Of a stretch of DNA of 64,000 nt, positions 33,764-42,796 are shown one piece after another; within the stretch, counting starts at the first letter, position 1; every line of letters begins with the position of its first letter. The stretch spans positions 1 through 64,000 of the forward strand of contig JBPOJF010000011.1 of the NCBI GenBank assembly GCA_052033915.1, given 5' to 3'. A program made the position numbers and the translations under genes. The notes under the pieces are model-generated. The model made no database searches. It worked only from the letters and a program-made list of their open reading frames with translations, and was not told the origin of the DNA. The DNA comes from CALMZY01 sp052033915. Its GTDB lineage: Bacteria > Verrucomicrobiota > Kiritimatiellia > CAIQIC01 > JAGNIJ01.

Positions 33764-34738
33764 ATGCTCGTTGTGCAGACACAGAAACGCGATCCGTGGC
33801 GCAACCTCGCACTGGAGGAACTTTGTCTCGACCGCGCGGGAAGGGATGGGCGGGTCCTGTTCCTGTGGCAGAGTTCCGACGCGGTCATCATCGGCAAGAA
33901 CCAGAATCCGTGGCTTGAGTGCTCTCTCCCCGATATGGAGAAGGACGGGGTGAAGCTGGCCCGCCGGCTTTCGGGCGGCGGTGCGGTGTTCCACGATGCG
34001 GGCAACCTCAATTATGCGTTTATTGTGCCCCGCCGGGAGTACACCGAGGGAACCGTCTTCGACATCGTCATCGCCGCTCTAAAACGCTGTGGCGTCGAAG
34101 CGGTGAGGATGGGCAAAAACAGCCTGGGGGTCCATGGCCGCAAGGTTTCAGGCAACGCATTCTGCTATCGGCGCGAAAGCGTTCTCCACCACGGCACGCT
34201 CCTGGTCGAGGCCGACCTGGAGAAGATGAGGCGATGTCTGTCGCGCGCGCACCGCGGCATCCGTTCCAAGGCCATCCGCTCCAATCCGGCTCCGGTGATG
34301 AATCTGCGGGGGGTGTCGGACGCGATGACCGTGCCGCGATTGGCCGCGGCGATCGCGGAAGCCGCGGCGGATCATCGGCGACAGGAAATCACTTGGGGCG
34401 GAGAGGAGCTGTTCGATTCGCCATGCCTGGAGCAGATCGAAAAGAAGTACGCCTCGTGGGAATGGCGGTTCGGCATGACGCCGCCGTTCGATGTCGAAAT
34501 GCAGTCGCGTTTCAGATGGGGAGAGGCTCGGGTTGGGTTGCGCGTGGAGAGGGCAATCATCCGTCAGGCGTCGGTGGAACTCGAAGGCGATTACCGGCCC
34601 CTCCACTCCGCGATCAGCCGGAGCCTGTCCGGCGTTCGCTTCTCAGAGGCCGACCTCATCGACTGTCTCGGCAAGCAGACCCCCGCTTTCAAGAAGGCCG
34701 ATGCCGTTGAGTTTGCCCGATGGCTGGCCGGATCGTGA
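33764..34738 (+). CDS. lplA: Lipoate-protein ligase A
   Basis: 324 residues. The LplA/LipB fold motifs RRLSGGGAVFHDAGNLNYAFI, the lysine-containing KVSGNAFCYRRES and HHGTLLV are present, with the C-terminal accessory domain expected of LplA (FDVEMQSRFRWGEARV). It adenylates lipoate and transfers it to 2-oxoacid dehydrogenase E2 or GcvH subunits. It ends 10 bases from the convergent dihydrolipoamide dehydrogenase gene, a functional pairing. Confidence 0.92.
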   Translation: MLVVQTQKRDPWRNLALEELCLDRAGRDGRVLFLWQSSDAVIIGKNQNPWLECSLPDMEKDGVKLARRLSGGGAVFHDAGNLNYAFIVPRREYTEGTVFDIVIAALKRCGVEAVRMGKNSLGVHGRKVSGNAFCYRRESVLHHGTLLVEADLEKMRRCLSRAHRGIRSKAIRSNPAPVMNLRGVSDAMTVPRLAAAIAEAAADHRRQEITWGGEELFDSPCLEQIEKKYASWEWRFGMTPPFDVEMQSRFRWGEARVGLRVERAIIRQASVELEGDYRPLHSAISRSLSGVRFSEADLIDCLGKQTPAFKKADAVEFARWLAGS

Positions 34739-34748
34739 GAGACGACCG

Positions 34749-36161
34749 TTACTTGTCCCTTCGCCGGAACATGTGCGTGCAGTGGCCGTAGTAGGCCTCG
34801 GCGGATTCCATGATCGTTTCCGAAAGCGTAGGGTGGGGGTGGATGGTCAACGCCAGATCCTTGACGGTTGCACCCATCTCGATGGCCAGTCCGCATTCGG
34901 CGATCAGTTCGCCTGCGCCGGGGCCGCATATGCCCGCGCCGAGGACGCGTTCCGTCACGGGATCGACGACCAGTTTCGTGACGCCATCCGTGCGATTCAG
35001 CGTCGTGCACCGCCCGGACGCGGCCCAGGGGAATCGTGACACCTTGAAGGGAATCTTGTCGCGCTCGGCTTGGGCTTCCGTCAGTCCGCACCAGGCGACT
35101 TCCGGGTCTGTGAACACAACCCCCGGGATCGCGCGGGGTTCAAAGACGGTCTTTTTCCCGAGAATGGCTTCCACGGCGACGCGCCCCTCATGAGTCGCCT
35201 TGTGCGCGAGCATGGGTTCGCCCGCGACGTCGCCGATCGCGAAAATCGACGGCTCAGCCGTGCGGCGCCGGTCATCCGTCTGGATGAATCCTTTCGCATC
35301 GACCTGGACCTTGGTCTTGTCGAGTCCCAGGTCGGCCGAATTCGGCTTGCGGCCTACGGAGACCAGAACGCGATCGAACGACTGCTCGACCTGCTTTGCA
35401 TCGGGTCCTTCCAGTTTCACACGGATACCGTTTCCGTCGTCCTTGATCTCGACGACTTTTGTGCTGAGTCTGATGGAGGCAAACAGCTTCTCCAGCCGTC
35501 TGACCAGCGGGTTCGCCAAGTCCCGGTCCGCGCCAGGGAGAAGGCCCGGCAGCATTTCGACCACGCTCACCTTCGTCCCGAGTGTCGCGTAGGCGTAGCC
35601 AAGTTCAAGGCCGATGTATCCCCCGCCGATAATGAGCAGGGTGCCCGGGATCGTTTCGAGGCTGAGCGCGCCCGTCGAATCCCAGATGCGGGGCGAATTC
35701 GGCAGTCCGGGGATTGTTGCGGGCCGGGACCCTGGGGCGAGAATGGCGTGTTGAAAGGCGACACGTTCTTCGGCCCCATCCGGCTTTGTGACGAGCACGG
35801 TGCGGGCGTCGATGAGTGCCGCGCGGCCGCGGATGAAGCGGATTTTGCGTTGCGTGGTCAGTTGTCCCAAGCCGTCCGTGAGTTTTTTCACCACGCGCTC
35901 TTTCCATTCGCGCATCTTCTCGATGTTCACGACGGGTTCGGCAAAGGTGATGCCAAGACGCGACGCTTCCCTCGCGTCGGTCATGATCTTCGCAATGTGA
36001 AGGATCGATTTGGAGGGGATGCATCCGCGGTACAGGCAGACGCCGCCGGGATTGGCTTCCTGGTCAATGAGCGTGACGTCCATGCCCGAGTCGGCCGCGT
36101 AGAATGCGGCGGGATAGCCGCCGGGACCCGCCCCAATCACCACAAGTTGTTTTGTGTTCAT
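34749..36161 (-). CDS. lpdA: Dihydrolipoyl dehydrogenase
   Basis: 470 residues. FAD-binding GAGPGGYPAAFYAAD, redox disulfide GGVCLYRGCIPSKS (C-x4-C), NAD-binding GGGYIGLELGYAYATLG, second FAD motif FAIGDVAGEPMLAHKA and the catalytic HPHPTLSE are all there. It reoxidises dihydrolipoamide in 2-oxoacid dehydrogenase or glycine cleavage complexes with NAD. The usual redox motif is CLNxGC; CLYRGC is a minor variant. It faces lplA. Confidence 0.95.
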   Translation of the reverse strand: MNTKQLVVIGAGPGGYPAAFYAADSGMDVTLIDQEANPGGVCLYRGCIPSKSILHIAKIMTDAREASRLGITFAEPVVNIEKMREWKERVVKKLTDGLGQLTTQRKIRFIRGRAALIDARTVLVTKPDGAEERVAFQHAILAPGSRPATIPGLPNSPRIWDSTGALSLETIPGTLLIIGGGYIGLELGYAYATLGTKVSVVEMLPGLLPGADRDLANPLVRRLEKLFASIRLSTKVVEIKDDGNGIRVKLEGPDAKQVEQSFDRVLVSVGRKPNSADLGLDKTKVQVDAKGFIQTDDRRRTAEPSIFAIGDVAGEPMLAHKATHEGRVAVEAILGKKTVFEPRAIPGVVFTDPEVAWCGLTEAQAERDKIPFKVSRFPWAASGRCTTLNRTDGVTKLVVDPVTERVLGAGICGPGAGELIAECGLAIEMGATVKDLALTIHPHPTLSETIMESAEAYYGHCTHMFRRRDK

Positions 36162-36297
36162 CGTTCAGCCTCCCAAGGGGATCGGCGTTCGAAGAGAAGT
36201 CGTTCAACGGACATTTGTCTGGAACATAATGTATGAACAAGGGCCCTTCAAACTAGAAACTGGAAAGTTTGTTTCGAATAGAGTATCCGTGCAAACG

Positions 36298-37833
36298 ATG
36301 AACGACGACACGTGCACGGTTCGTATGGGCGTGGGCCATTGGCTTGCCCTTATTGCGTGCGTGCTCCTGTTCCTGGTTCTTCGCCTGCCGTGGATCGGCC
36401 ATCTTCTACAGGTCGATGAGGCCAACACGCTGCTCTCGGTCCGCGCGTTCGCGTCGGGAGGGGCGGATTTCTACTCCGGCTGGTTCTGGCGTCGCCCGCC
36501 GCTGGTGACGACGATGCTGCTTCTGGCGCGGCCGCTCGAGGATGGCTACATCCAGCGTGCGGAAATGATGATCGTGATGGTGGGGACCTTGAACCTGCTG
36601 GTCCTGTTCCTGTTGAACCGTCGAGTATTCGGCACATTGACGGCGCTTGCATCCGCATTTTTCCTGGCCGTCATGCCCGGCGCGAATTTCTTCGATGTAT
36701 GGGTCAAGCATGACTGTCTGTGCGTGTTGTTTGGACTGCTGGCCATTCATGGCTTCCTGACACGGCGGTCCCTTCTGTGTGGTGTCGCGCTCGGGCTTGG
36801 TTTTCTGGCCAAGGAGATGGCCCTGTACTATGCGTTGGCGATTTGTGTGCTGTGGATACTCGAGGGCAAGGGCCGCCGGCCGATCCGCGAGGTGATCGTG
36901 GTTCCCATTCTTGCCGTTCTCGCGTCAGCGTGGTGGTACCTTTTCTTCAGCCAGTCGACATTGCATGTCCTGTACGCCGTAACGGGGTCGCCCAAGCGCG
37001 TGGAACCGGGTTGGCAGAATCCATGGTACTATTTCTTCGAGAAACTTCCCGTTGACCTGGGGTACTGGGGTATTGCCGTCACCCTTGTGGGTGTCATGGC
37101 CCTGTGGGTCCTCACGCGGCGGGACAAGGCGGCGGTTCCGGCAAACGAAACGTCCGCTGGAATTCTCTGGCCGCTCGCCTTGCTGATTCCTTCTTTTCTG
37201 ATCATCAGCGCGACCCGCACCAAGACGCCGTGGTACACCATCCCGCTCTATCCCGCCTTCGCCACGCTGCAGGCGCTGGGCCTTGGGCTTTTCCTGAAGG
37301 CCGTGGATCGTGCGGGCCGTCGTTTTCGATGGGACGCCGCGGTCCGCCGCGGAAGCATTGCCGCCGCGGCGATTCTCGTCGTGGGCGCATCCTTGCTGGG
37401 TGCGGCCAATCGGGACTACGAAGATACGATGAAACGTCAGTACTACTGGATGTGGTGGGGGGCCAGTCTGTCCCGCGACACCGCGACGATGATGAATCAA
37501 CTTGTCGGCGAAAATGAACGAGCGATGATCACGCCGATGTTCTATTGGGATACCCATGAGCGGCCCTGTTCTGTTTTTACCTGCTACTTGAACCCATTTC
37601 CCGTTCTGATTCGCCGTTTCGACATCCCTGCCGACAGCCTGATTGAGGACGTGAAGACGCATCGCCTCGATTGGGCGATGGTGTCGGTTCCCCCTGGAGC
37701 GATGTCGGAGGCGCTGATCGAACCGATGATCCGGAAATATGGTCTCTATCCCTTGCGGCTGAAAGGCGCCTGTATCTTCAAGACGGACCGAATCTACAAG
37801 ACATCGGAGGCAAACGCGCCGGCCCATGAATAA
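36298..37833 (+). CDS. Glycosyltransferase family 39-like membrane protein (ArnT/PMT type)
   Basis: 511 residues, about eleven membrane helices. The first periplasmic loop has QVDEANTLLSVRAFASGG, where the acidic pair fits the catalytic DE of ArnT/PMT-type GT-C enzymes, followed by RRPPLVTTMLLLARPL. GVALGLGFLAKEMALYYAL and SATRTKTPWYTIPLYPAFA are typical of the family. It would transfer a sugar from a polyprenyl phosphate at the outer face of the inner membrane. The ATG at 36298 is preferred; earlier in-frame ATGs add unconserved residues. A remnant of its C-terminus follows at 37920-38058. Confidence 0.83.
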   Translation: MNDDTCTVRMGVGHWLALIACVLLFLVLRLPWIGHLLQVDEANTLLSVRAFASGGADFYSGWFWRRPPLVTTMLLLARPLEDGYIQRAEMMIVMVGTLNLLVLFLLNRRVFGTLTALASAFFLAVMPGANFFDVWVKHDCLCVLFGLLAIHGFLTRRSLLCGVALGLGFLAKEMALYYALAICVLWILEGKGRRPIREVIVVPILAVLASAWWYLFFSQSTLHVLYAVTGSPKRVEPGWQNPWYYFFEKLPVDLGYWGIAVTLVGVMALWVLTRRDKAAVPANETSAGILWPLALLIPSFLIISATRTKTPWYTIPLYPAFATLQALGLGLFLKAVDRAGRRFRWDAAVRRGSIAAAAILVVGASLLGAANRDYEDTMKRQYYWMWWGASLSRDTATMMNQLVGENERAMITPMFYWDTHERPCSVFTCYLNPFPVLIRRFDIPADSLIEDVKTHRLDWAMVSVPPGAMSEALIEPMIRKYGLYPLRLKGACIFKTDRIYKTSEANAPAHE

Positions 37834-37919
37834 GTCCGGACATTCGGCGAGAGAAGCGTTCAGGCCGATTCACGGCTTATTGCCGCTTCTCAACCTCTTC
37901 CTGTATCTCTAATACTTGC

Positions 37920-38058
37920 CGTCACCGGATCGATTGGGTCATGATCTCGCCGGACCCCGCGGTCGCGGAGGAAGGCCTGGTCGAACCCTTCCGGAAGAAG
38001 TTTGGCCTGCGCCCGCTGAGGCTTCAGGGGGCTGATTTACCACACGAGCGACGTTTAT
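37920..38058 (+). pseudogene. Vestigial second 3' end of the GT39-like gene
   Basis: Read in frame from 37920, this stretch gives RHRIDWVMISPDPA and later LVEPFRKKFGLRPLRLQGA. The intact gene just upstream ends with THRLDWAMVSVPPGA and LIEPMIRKYGLYPLRLKGA at equal spacing. Conservation is at protein level with much synonymous drift, and no start or membrane part remains. It lies 86 bases beyond the stop of the intact gene and 24 bases before the end of the convergent bioA. Confidence 0.65.
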
Positions 38059-38082
38059 TCTTCACAACCGGCCTCCGGCGAA

Positions 38083-39336
38083 TCAGCCCGCTGATTCCGC
38101 AACCGCCGTCGCGAACTTTTCCGCCAGCCACTCCAAATCCTCTTCCCGTGTATTCAGCGGCGGCATCAGGTAGAGCACGTTGCCGAGCGGTCGCAGGAGA
38201 ATCCCGTCATCGAACAGCAATCTGCGCACGCGGTGCGGGCGGGGAAGAGCCGGCGCGGGATTCTCCGGTTCCAACTCGACCACGGCAATGGCGCCAAGAC
38301 AGCGGACCTCCCTGACAAATGGAAGCTCAGACAGGGGCGTCAGCGCGCGGCGGAACAACCGCTCCATGGCGGCCGCCTTTTCGGCAATCCGCTCCTCGGC
38401 GTAAATGGACAGCGCCTCAAGCGCCGCAGCGGCCGCGACCGGATTTCCGCAAAACGTGTGACCGTGATAGAACGAGTGATCCACCGGCGTGTCGGAGAAG
38501 GTCGTATAAATGGAGTCCTTCACAATGGCCGCGCTGATCGGCAGGTATCCGGCCGACAACGCCTTGCCGACGCACACGATGTCCGGATCAATGCCCGCGT
38601 GTTCAAAAGCGAACATCCGGCCCGTGCGTCCGAATCCCATCGCGATTTCATCCACGATCAGCAGAACGTCGTGTTCCCGGCAGAGCCTTTCGAGTTGGGC
38701 GAGGTAGTCGGGGGCATACATCTTCATGCCGGAGGCCGCCTGGCAGAGAGGCTCCACGATCACCGCCGCCAGCTCGTGTGCGTGTTGCTCGATCAGTTCC
38801 GCCATGCCGGAAAAACCGTCCTTCTGCGGCGATGTGCGGAATGCGGGGGAGACGACCGGATCGAACGGCTTGTGAAAATGCTCGAGATACCCGACACTCA
38901 CCGCGCCCAGCGTGTCGCCGTGATAGCCCTCTTCAAGGGCCGCGAAGCGTTTCTTGCCGGTCCGGCCGATGTTGTGCCAGTACTGCAACGCGATTTTCAG
39001 CGCCGCTTCCACCGCGCTTGCGCCGTCGCCGGAGAACAGGACATGACGCTGCGGAGTCGGCATCAGCCGGACCAGCCGTTCTGCCAGTTCCACCGCCCGC
39101 GGATGGGAGAGGTTGCCGAGCATGCTGTGTTGCAGTTCCTCCGCCTGTTTCTGTATGGCGGCGATGATTCGTGGATGGCCGTGGCCCAGGGCGCACGCCC
39201 ACCACGACGAGATGGCGTCAACATACCGCGTGCCGTTGTCGTCGAACAAGTAAATGCCCTCGCCGCGAACGATGACAGGCAGCGGGTCGGATGCGAAGCT
39301 CGAGAAACGCGTGTAGGGATGCCAGACGCAACTCAT
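38083..39336 (-). CDS. bioA: Adenosylmethionine-8-amino-7-oxononanoate aminotransferase
   Basis: 417 residues. N-terminal WHPYTRF, active-site SSWWACALGHGHP, GYHGDTLGAVSVG, VDEIAMGFGRTGRMFA and the PLP lysine in CVGKALSAGYLP mark it as BioA. It converts KAPA to DAPA using SAM as amino donor. The ATG at 39336 overlaps the stop of rlmN, the gene upstream in the same leftward operon. Confidence 0.95.
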   Translation of the reverse strand: MSCVWHPYTRFSSFASDPLPVIVRGEGIYLFDDNGTRYVDAISSWWACALGHGHPRIIAAIQKQAEELQHSMLGNLSHPRAVELAERLVRLMPTPQRHVLFSGDGASAVEAALKIALQYWHNIGRTGKKRFAALEEGYHGDTLGAVSVGYLEHFHKPFDPVVSPAFRTSPQKDGFSGMAELIEQHAHELAAVIVEPLCQAASGMKMYAPDYLAQLERLCREHDVLLIVDEIAMGFGRTGRMFAFEHAGIDPDIVCVGKALSAGYLPISAAIVKDSIYTTFSDTPVDHSFYHGHTFCGNPVAAAAALEALSIYAEERIAEKAAAMERLFRRALTPLSELPFVREVRCLGAIAVVELEPENPAPALPRPHRVRRLLFDDGILLRPLGNVLYLMPPLNTREEDLEWLAEKFATAVAESAG

Positions 39337-40385
39337 GGGGTCGCCCCGGCCAACTGGCCGCACGCGGCGGCGATGTCCACGCCGCGCTGGACGCGCACGG
39401 TGCAAGGCACGCGGCGCTTGTGCAGGATTTTCTGGAAATCCAGGACGCGTTGCCGCTCCGATGGACCCAGCGGCGTGCCCGGCACGGGGTTCCAGGGGAT
39501 CAGGTTGACATGACAGAGCACCCCGCGCAGCAGATCGGCCAGCGCGCGGGCCTCCTGGGGGCCGTCGTTCACGCCCTGCAGCAACACGTACTCAAAGGAG
39601 GCGCGGCGGCGCGTGGCCTGGATGTAGTCGCGAACCGCCTCCAGGATCGCCGGGATCGGATACTTTTTGTTGGCCGGCGTCAGGCGCGTGCGCAGGTCGT
39701 CGTTGGCCGCATGGAGCGAGACCGCCAGGTTGACCTCCAACTTTTCCTGGGCGAGACGCCTGATGCCCGGGACGATGCCGACTGTCGAGACGGTGAAGTT
39801 GCGCGCGCCCATGTCGAATCCCGCCGGGTCGTGGAGGCGCTGCACGGCGGCCCACCAGTTGTCGTAGTTGTTGAAGGGTTCGCCCATGCCCATGAACACC
39901 ACGTTGCTCAGCGCCCTGACTTCCGAGCCCGCGTTGCGGACCTCGCGCGCGGCCCAGAGCACCTGTTCGACCATCTGGCCCGCGGTCAGGTTGCGGGTGA
40001 ATCCGCGCCGGCCCGTGGCGCAGAACGAACATTTCATGGCACAACCCGATTGCGTGGAAACGCAGACCGTCGCGCGGGCCTTATAGATCATCAGCACCGA
40101 TTCGACGGGGGCCTCATCGGGCAATCTGAAAAGCGCCTTGCGTGTCTTTCCCTTGTCGCCGGTTTGCACGCGGGCCAGTTCAAGGCTCCCGAGGGGACGT
40201 TCCTGCGACAGGCGCCTGCGGAGATCGAGCGGCAGATTGCTCATCGCGTCCAGGCTGTCGACAAGATTCACATAGACATGCTCGTAAATCTGTTTCGCGC
40301 GGTACGCCGGCTGCCCCCAATCCTTCATCAGGGCTGCCAGATCGTCCACGGACATGTCGCAAAGAGTATGGACAGCTTGTGACAT
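39333..40385 (-). CDS. rlmN: 23S rRNA/tRNA adenine-C2 methyltransferase RlmN
   Basis: 350 residues. The radical-SAM cluster motif CAMKCSFCATG, upstream QSG, VVFMGMGEPFNNYDN, NLAVSLHAANDD and the C-terminal methyl-carrying Cys in RGVDIAAACGQL are present. RlmN methylates A2503 of 23S rRNA and A37 of tRNAs. It is transcribed between bioD and bioA and is coupled to bioA by an ATGA overlap. The ATG at 40385 starts the conserved region. Confidence 0.95.
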   Translation of the reverse strand: MSQAVHTLCDMSVDDLAALMKDWGQPAYRAKQIYEHVYVNLVDSLDAMSNLPLDLRRRLSQERPLGSLELARVQTGDKGKTRKALFRLPDEAPVESVLMIYKARATVCVSTQSGCAMKCSFCATGRRGFTRNLTAGQMVEQVLWAAREVRNAGSEVRALSNVVFMGMGEPFNNYDNWWAAVQRLHDPAGFDMGARNFTVSTVGIVPGIRRLAQEKLEVNLAVSLHAANDDLRTRLTPANKKYPIPAILEAVRDYIQATRRRASFEYVLLQGVNDGPQEARALADLLRGVLCHVNLIPWNPVPGTPLGPSERQRVLDFQKILHKRRVPCTVRVQRGVDIAAACGQLAGATP

Positions 40386-40444
40386 CGCGAAATCATTATA
40401 GCACCGGAAATGATTCCGGATATTGGAAAATGAACGGGCAGTTA

Positions 40445-40459
40445 TTCCAGGGCTTGGAA
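40445..40459. repeat. TTCCA-N5-TGGAA palindrome upstream of rlmN
   Basis: TTCCAGGGCTTGGAA matches the pair of palindromes at 24197-24241 and lies in the 132-base gap between bioD and rlmN. Possible regulator site or short hairpin. Confidence 0.4.
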
Positions 40460-40517
40460 GAAGCATCGAGTGCGGCAGTCCAACTTCCGCCTTGCCCGGA
40501 GAAGGGGTTCCCCGATC

Positions 40518-41219
40518 TCAGTTTTTCATAAGAGCCCTGAGCGTTGCTTTCAATTGCGGTGCCAGCATGCGCGGGTCCGGCCGCTCCATCCAGGGCAGGC
40601 GGACGAGGACAGGCACACGGCCGAACTTTTCGATCGTGCGAACGTTGTCTTTTTCGATGACGCCTGTTTTGCCGCGCGTGGACTGCACTATCACGACGCC
40701 GGCGATCTTGAGCTTGGCGCGGCGAAGTTCGGCGATGGAAAGGAGCGTGTGGTTGATGGCGCCCAAGCCGGCGCGGGCGACGAGAAGCACGGGCAGATTC
40801 AGCGTCTTCATCAGGTCCAGCATCGTACTCTTTCCGTCGATCGGCACAAGAACACCGCCCGCACCCTCGACGATCATACTTTCATATTTCGCGCGAAGTT
40901 TCCGGAAATGAGCCCGGATCGTTTCTTTCTGTATAGGGACACCGGCGAGTGCCGCAGCCAGATGAGGAGAGGAGGCGGTTAGGTAACGGTAGGGACACAT
41001 CGAGTGTCGTTCCTGCGGCCCGGGGTTAAGATTCGCGGCCGAGAGGCAGAATTCCAAGTCGGGCGCCAGAAGCTGTCTCCCGCGCCGGATGCAGCCGGTC
41101 TGCACGGGTTTCATCGGCACTGCGTCGATGCCCAGAGACCGGGCGGCAAGGAGCAGGCTTGCGGCGACGACGGTTTTGCCGATACCCGTGTCGGTTCCTG
41201 TAATGAACACGCTGTTCAT
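40518..41219 (-). CDS. bioD: Dethiobiotin synthetase
   Basis: 233 residues. P-loop FITGTDTGIGKTVVAASLL, MKPVQTGC, and VEGAGGVLVPI are diagnostic. It carboxylates DAPA with ATP to dethiobiotin. The ATG at 41219 begins the conserved strand. An in-frame ATG at 41273 overlaps the stop of the bioH-bioC fusion (ATGA) and would add 18 very basic residues, so a coupled longer form is possible. Confidence 0.94.
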   Translation of the reverse strand: MNSVFITGTDTGIGKTVVAASLLLAARSLGIDAVPMKPVQTGCIRRGRQLLAPDLEFCLSAANLNPGPQERHSMCPYRYLTASSPHLAAALAGVPIQKETIRAHFRKLRAKYESMIVEGAGGVLVPIDGKSTMLDLMKTLNLPVLLVARAGLGAINHTLLSIAELRRAKLKIAGVVIVQSTRGKTGVIEKDNVRTIEKFGRVPVLVRLPWMERPDPRMLAPQLKATLRALMKN

Positions 41220-41269
41220 GGCGTGCTTGCGGTTTGGTCTCCTGCCGGTGCGGGGATGGGGGCGTCGTG

Positions 41270-42796
41270 TCATGGCATGACGGGGCTCCCGGACGGATTC
41301 CTGGTCGCTCGAATATAGCCGACCTGGTAACTCGCGATCACGTTGCCCTTGTCCGTGCGGTAGCGGCTGTCGTAATCGGCCATCAGGCGGACGATCTCGC
41401 CGCGGTTCAGCGGGGTCGAGGAGCGGGAGACGGCGCCGCCGGTTACGCCCAGATCGTGGACGGCACGCAGGAAGTCTGTTGCCGAGAGATAGGTCTCGAC
41501 TTCGGTTTCCTCGACGGATTCGTGAACGGTGCAGCCGCCGAGTTCGAGGCTGTGGATGACTTCCCGCAAACGGGGCAGGCGGCCTTCGGGTTGCTTGTGG
41601 GGCGCGATGCGCAGGCGCGATGCGTGCAACTCCTGGAGGGTTCCTTCCAGCATGATCGAAAAGGTGAAGGAACCGCCCGGGACAAGCTGCCGCACCAGGT
41701 TGTGCAGTCCTTCGAGCAGGGGATCGATCCAGTGCAGGGCGCAGTTGCTGGTGATGAGATCGTAACTGTATTCCCCGCGGAAGTTGCGCGCGTCCGCGAC
41801 GTGCCAGCGGATATTCGACGCGGAGGAGAAATGGCGGCCGGCGGCTTCGATCATGCGCGACGAGATATCGACGGCATCTATCACCGCCTGCGGAAACTGC
41901 TTCAGCAGGTGCCGTGTGAGCGCCCCGGTTCCGCAACCGACTTCCAGAATGTGGTTCACCGTCTCGGAAGAAGGGATCAGGCGCAGGAGCTTGGCCGCGA
42001 CGGCGTTCTGCACGCGCGCGTGGGTGTCGTAGGTTGCAGTGGCGGCGGAGAACCGGTGTCGAACGGTGCGGGTATGGATGCCCTCGGAGGGTTGCAGGAA
42101 GCGCAGGGTCTCCTCCTCGACAAGGGCCGTATGAACCAGGGGAAGATTGTGGCCGACGCCCGAGAAGATGGTTCCACGCGCATTGGGCATGTTGTCGATC
42201 AGCCATTGTCCGGATGAATACGGGACGATCCGGTCTTCCTTCCCGTGAAGAATAAGAGTGGGCAGGGTCAGAGTCCCGGCGATTTGTCTTAAATCGGCAG
42301 ACTGGAGGTAGTGAATTTCTCGAATCAGATTTTCCGTGCCAATCGCCATCGAACGAGTTTCGATGATGGCCAGCGATTCCGGGTCCAGCTTGTTGGGCTG
42401 GTGGACGTCGGCAAAAAACTGTGACAGAGCGGAGACGGCATGTTTCTTCAGAGCCAGGCTCATGGCTCGCAGGTTTGCCGTCGGAATGCCCGCGGGGTGA
42501 TCGTCGCTCGCGCAGAATTTCGGAGTGGCGCTCACGAGGATCAGTCCGGCGACCTTCTCCGGACAGCGGGATGCGGTTTCCATGGCCACCATTCCGCCCA
42601 TCGACCAGCCCAGCAGATAGTGTTTCCCCGGTTTTTTCCGCAGAACCCCCGCGAGCGCCTCGCTGTACGCGGGCGCGAGTTCATGGACGGAGAGGGTGGA
42701 CACGTCGAAATACCCGGACAGCCTGTCCGCCAACGGATCGAGATCGGACGCCGGATGGCCCCATCCGCATATCAGGATCAGGGACTGCCGGCTCAA
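41270..42796 (-). CDS. BioH-BioC fusion: pimeloyl-ACP methyl ester esterase plus malonyl-ACP O-methyltransferase
   Basis: 508 residues starting at a TTG that overlaps the bioF stop, with GAGGAGGG upstream. Residues 1 to about 240 are an alpha/beta hydrolase with LLGWSMGGMVAMET (Ser), GKEDRIVPYSS (Asp) and GVGHNLPL (His). Residues about 245-508 are a BioC-type SAM methyltransferase: RFSAATATYDTHARVQ, ILEVGCGTGALTRHLL, ITSNCALHWIDP. BioC methylates malonyl-ACP to start pimelate synthesis and BioH removes the methyl group at the end; here both activities share one chain. Confidence 0.92.
   Translation of the reverse strand: MSRQSLILICGWGHPASDLDPLADRLSGYFDVSTLSVHELAPAYSEALAGVLRKKPGKHYLLGWSMGGMVAMETASRCPEKVAGLILVSATPKFCASDDHPAGIPTANLRAMSLALKKHAVSALSQFFADVHQPNKLDPESLAIIETRSMAIGTENLIREIHYLQSADLRQIAGTLTLPTLILHGKEDRIVPYSSGQWLIDNMPNARGTIFSGVGHNLPLVHTALVEEETLRFLQPSEGIHTRTVRHRFSAATATYDTHARVQNAVAAKLLRLIPSSETVNHILEVGCGTGALTRHLLKQFPQAVIDAVDISSRMIEAAGRHFSSASNIRWHVADARNFRGEYSYDLITSNCALHWIDPLLEGLHNLVRQLVPGGSFTFSIMLEGTLQELHASRLRIAPHKQPEGRLPRLREVIHSLELGGCTVHESVEETEVETYLSATDFLRAVHDLGVTGGAVSRSSTPLNRGEIVRLMADYDSRYRTDKGNVIASYQVGYIRATRNPSGSPVMP

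Noticed and set aside
37941..38315. A 124-codon gene between the GT39-like gene and bioA
   Set aside because: Only its first 40 residues are meaningful (echo of the upstream protein's end); the rest is antisense to bioA.
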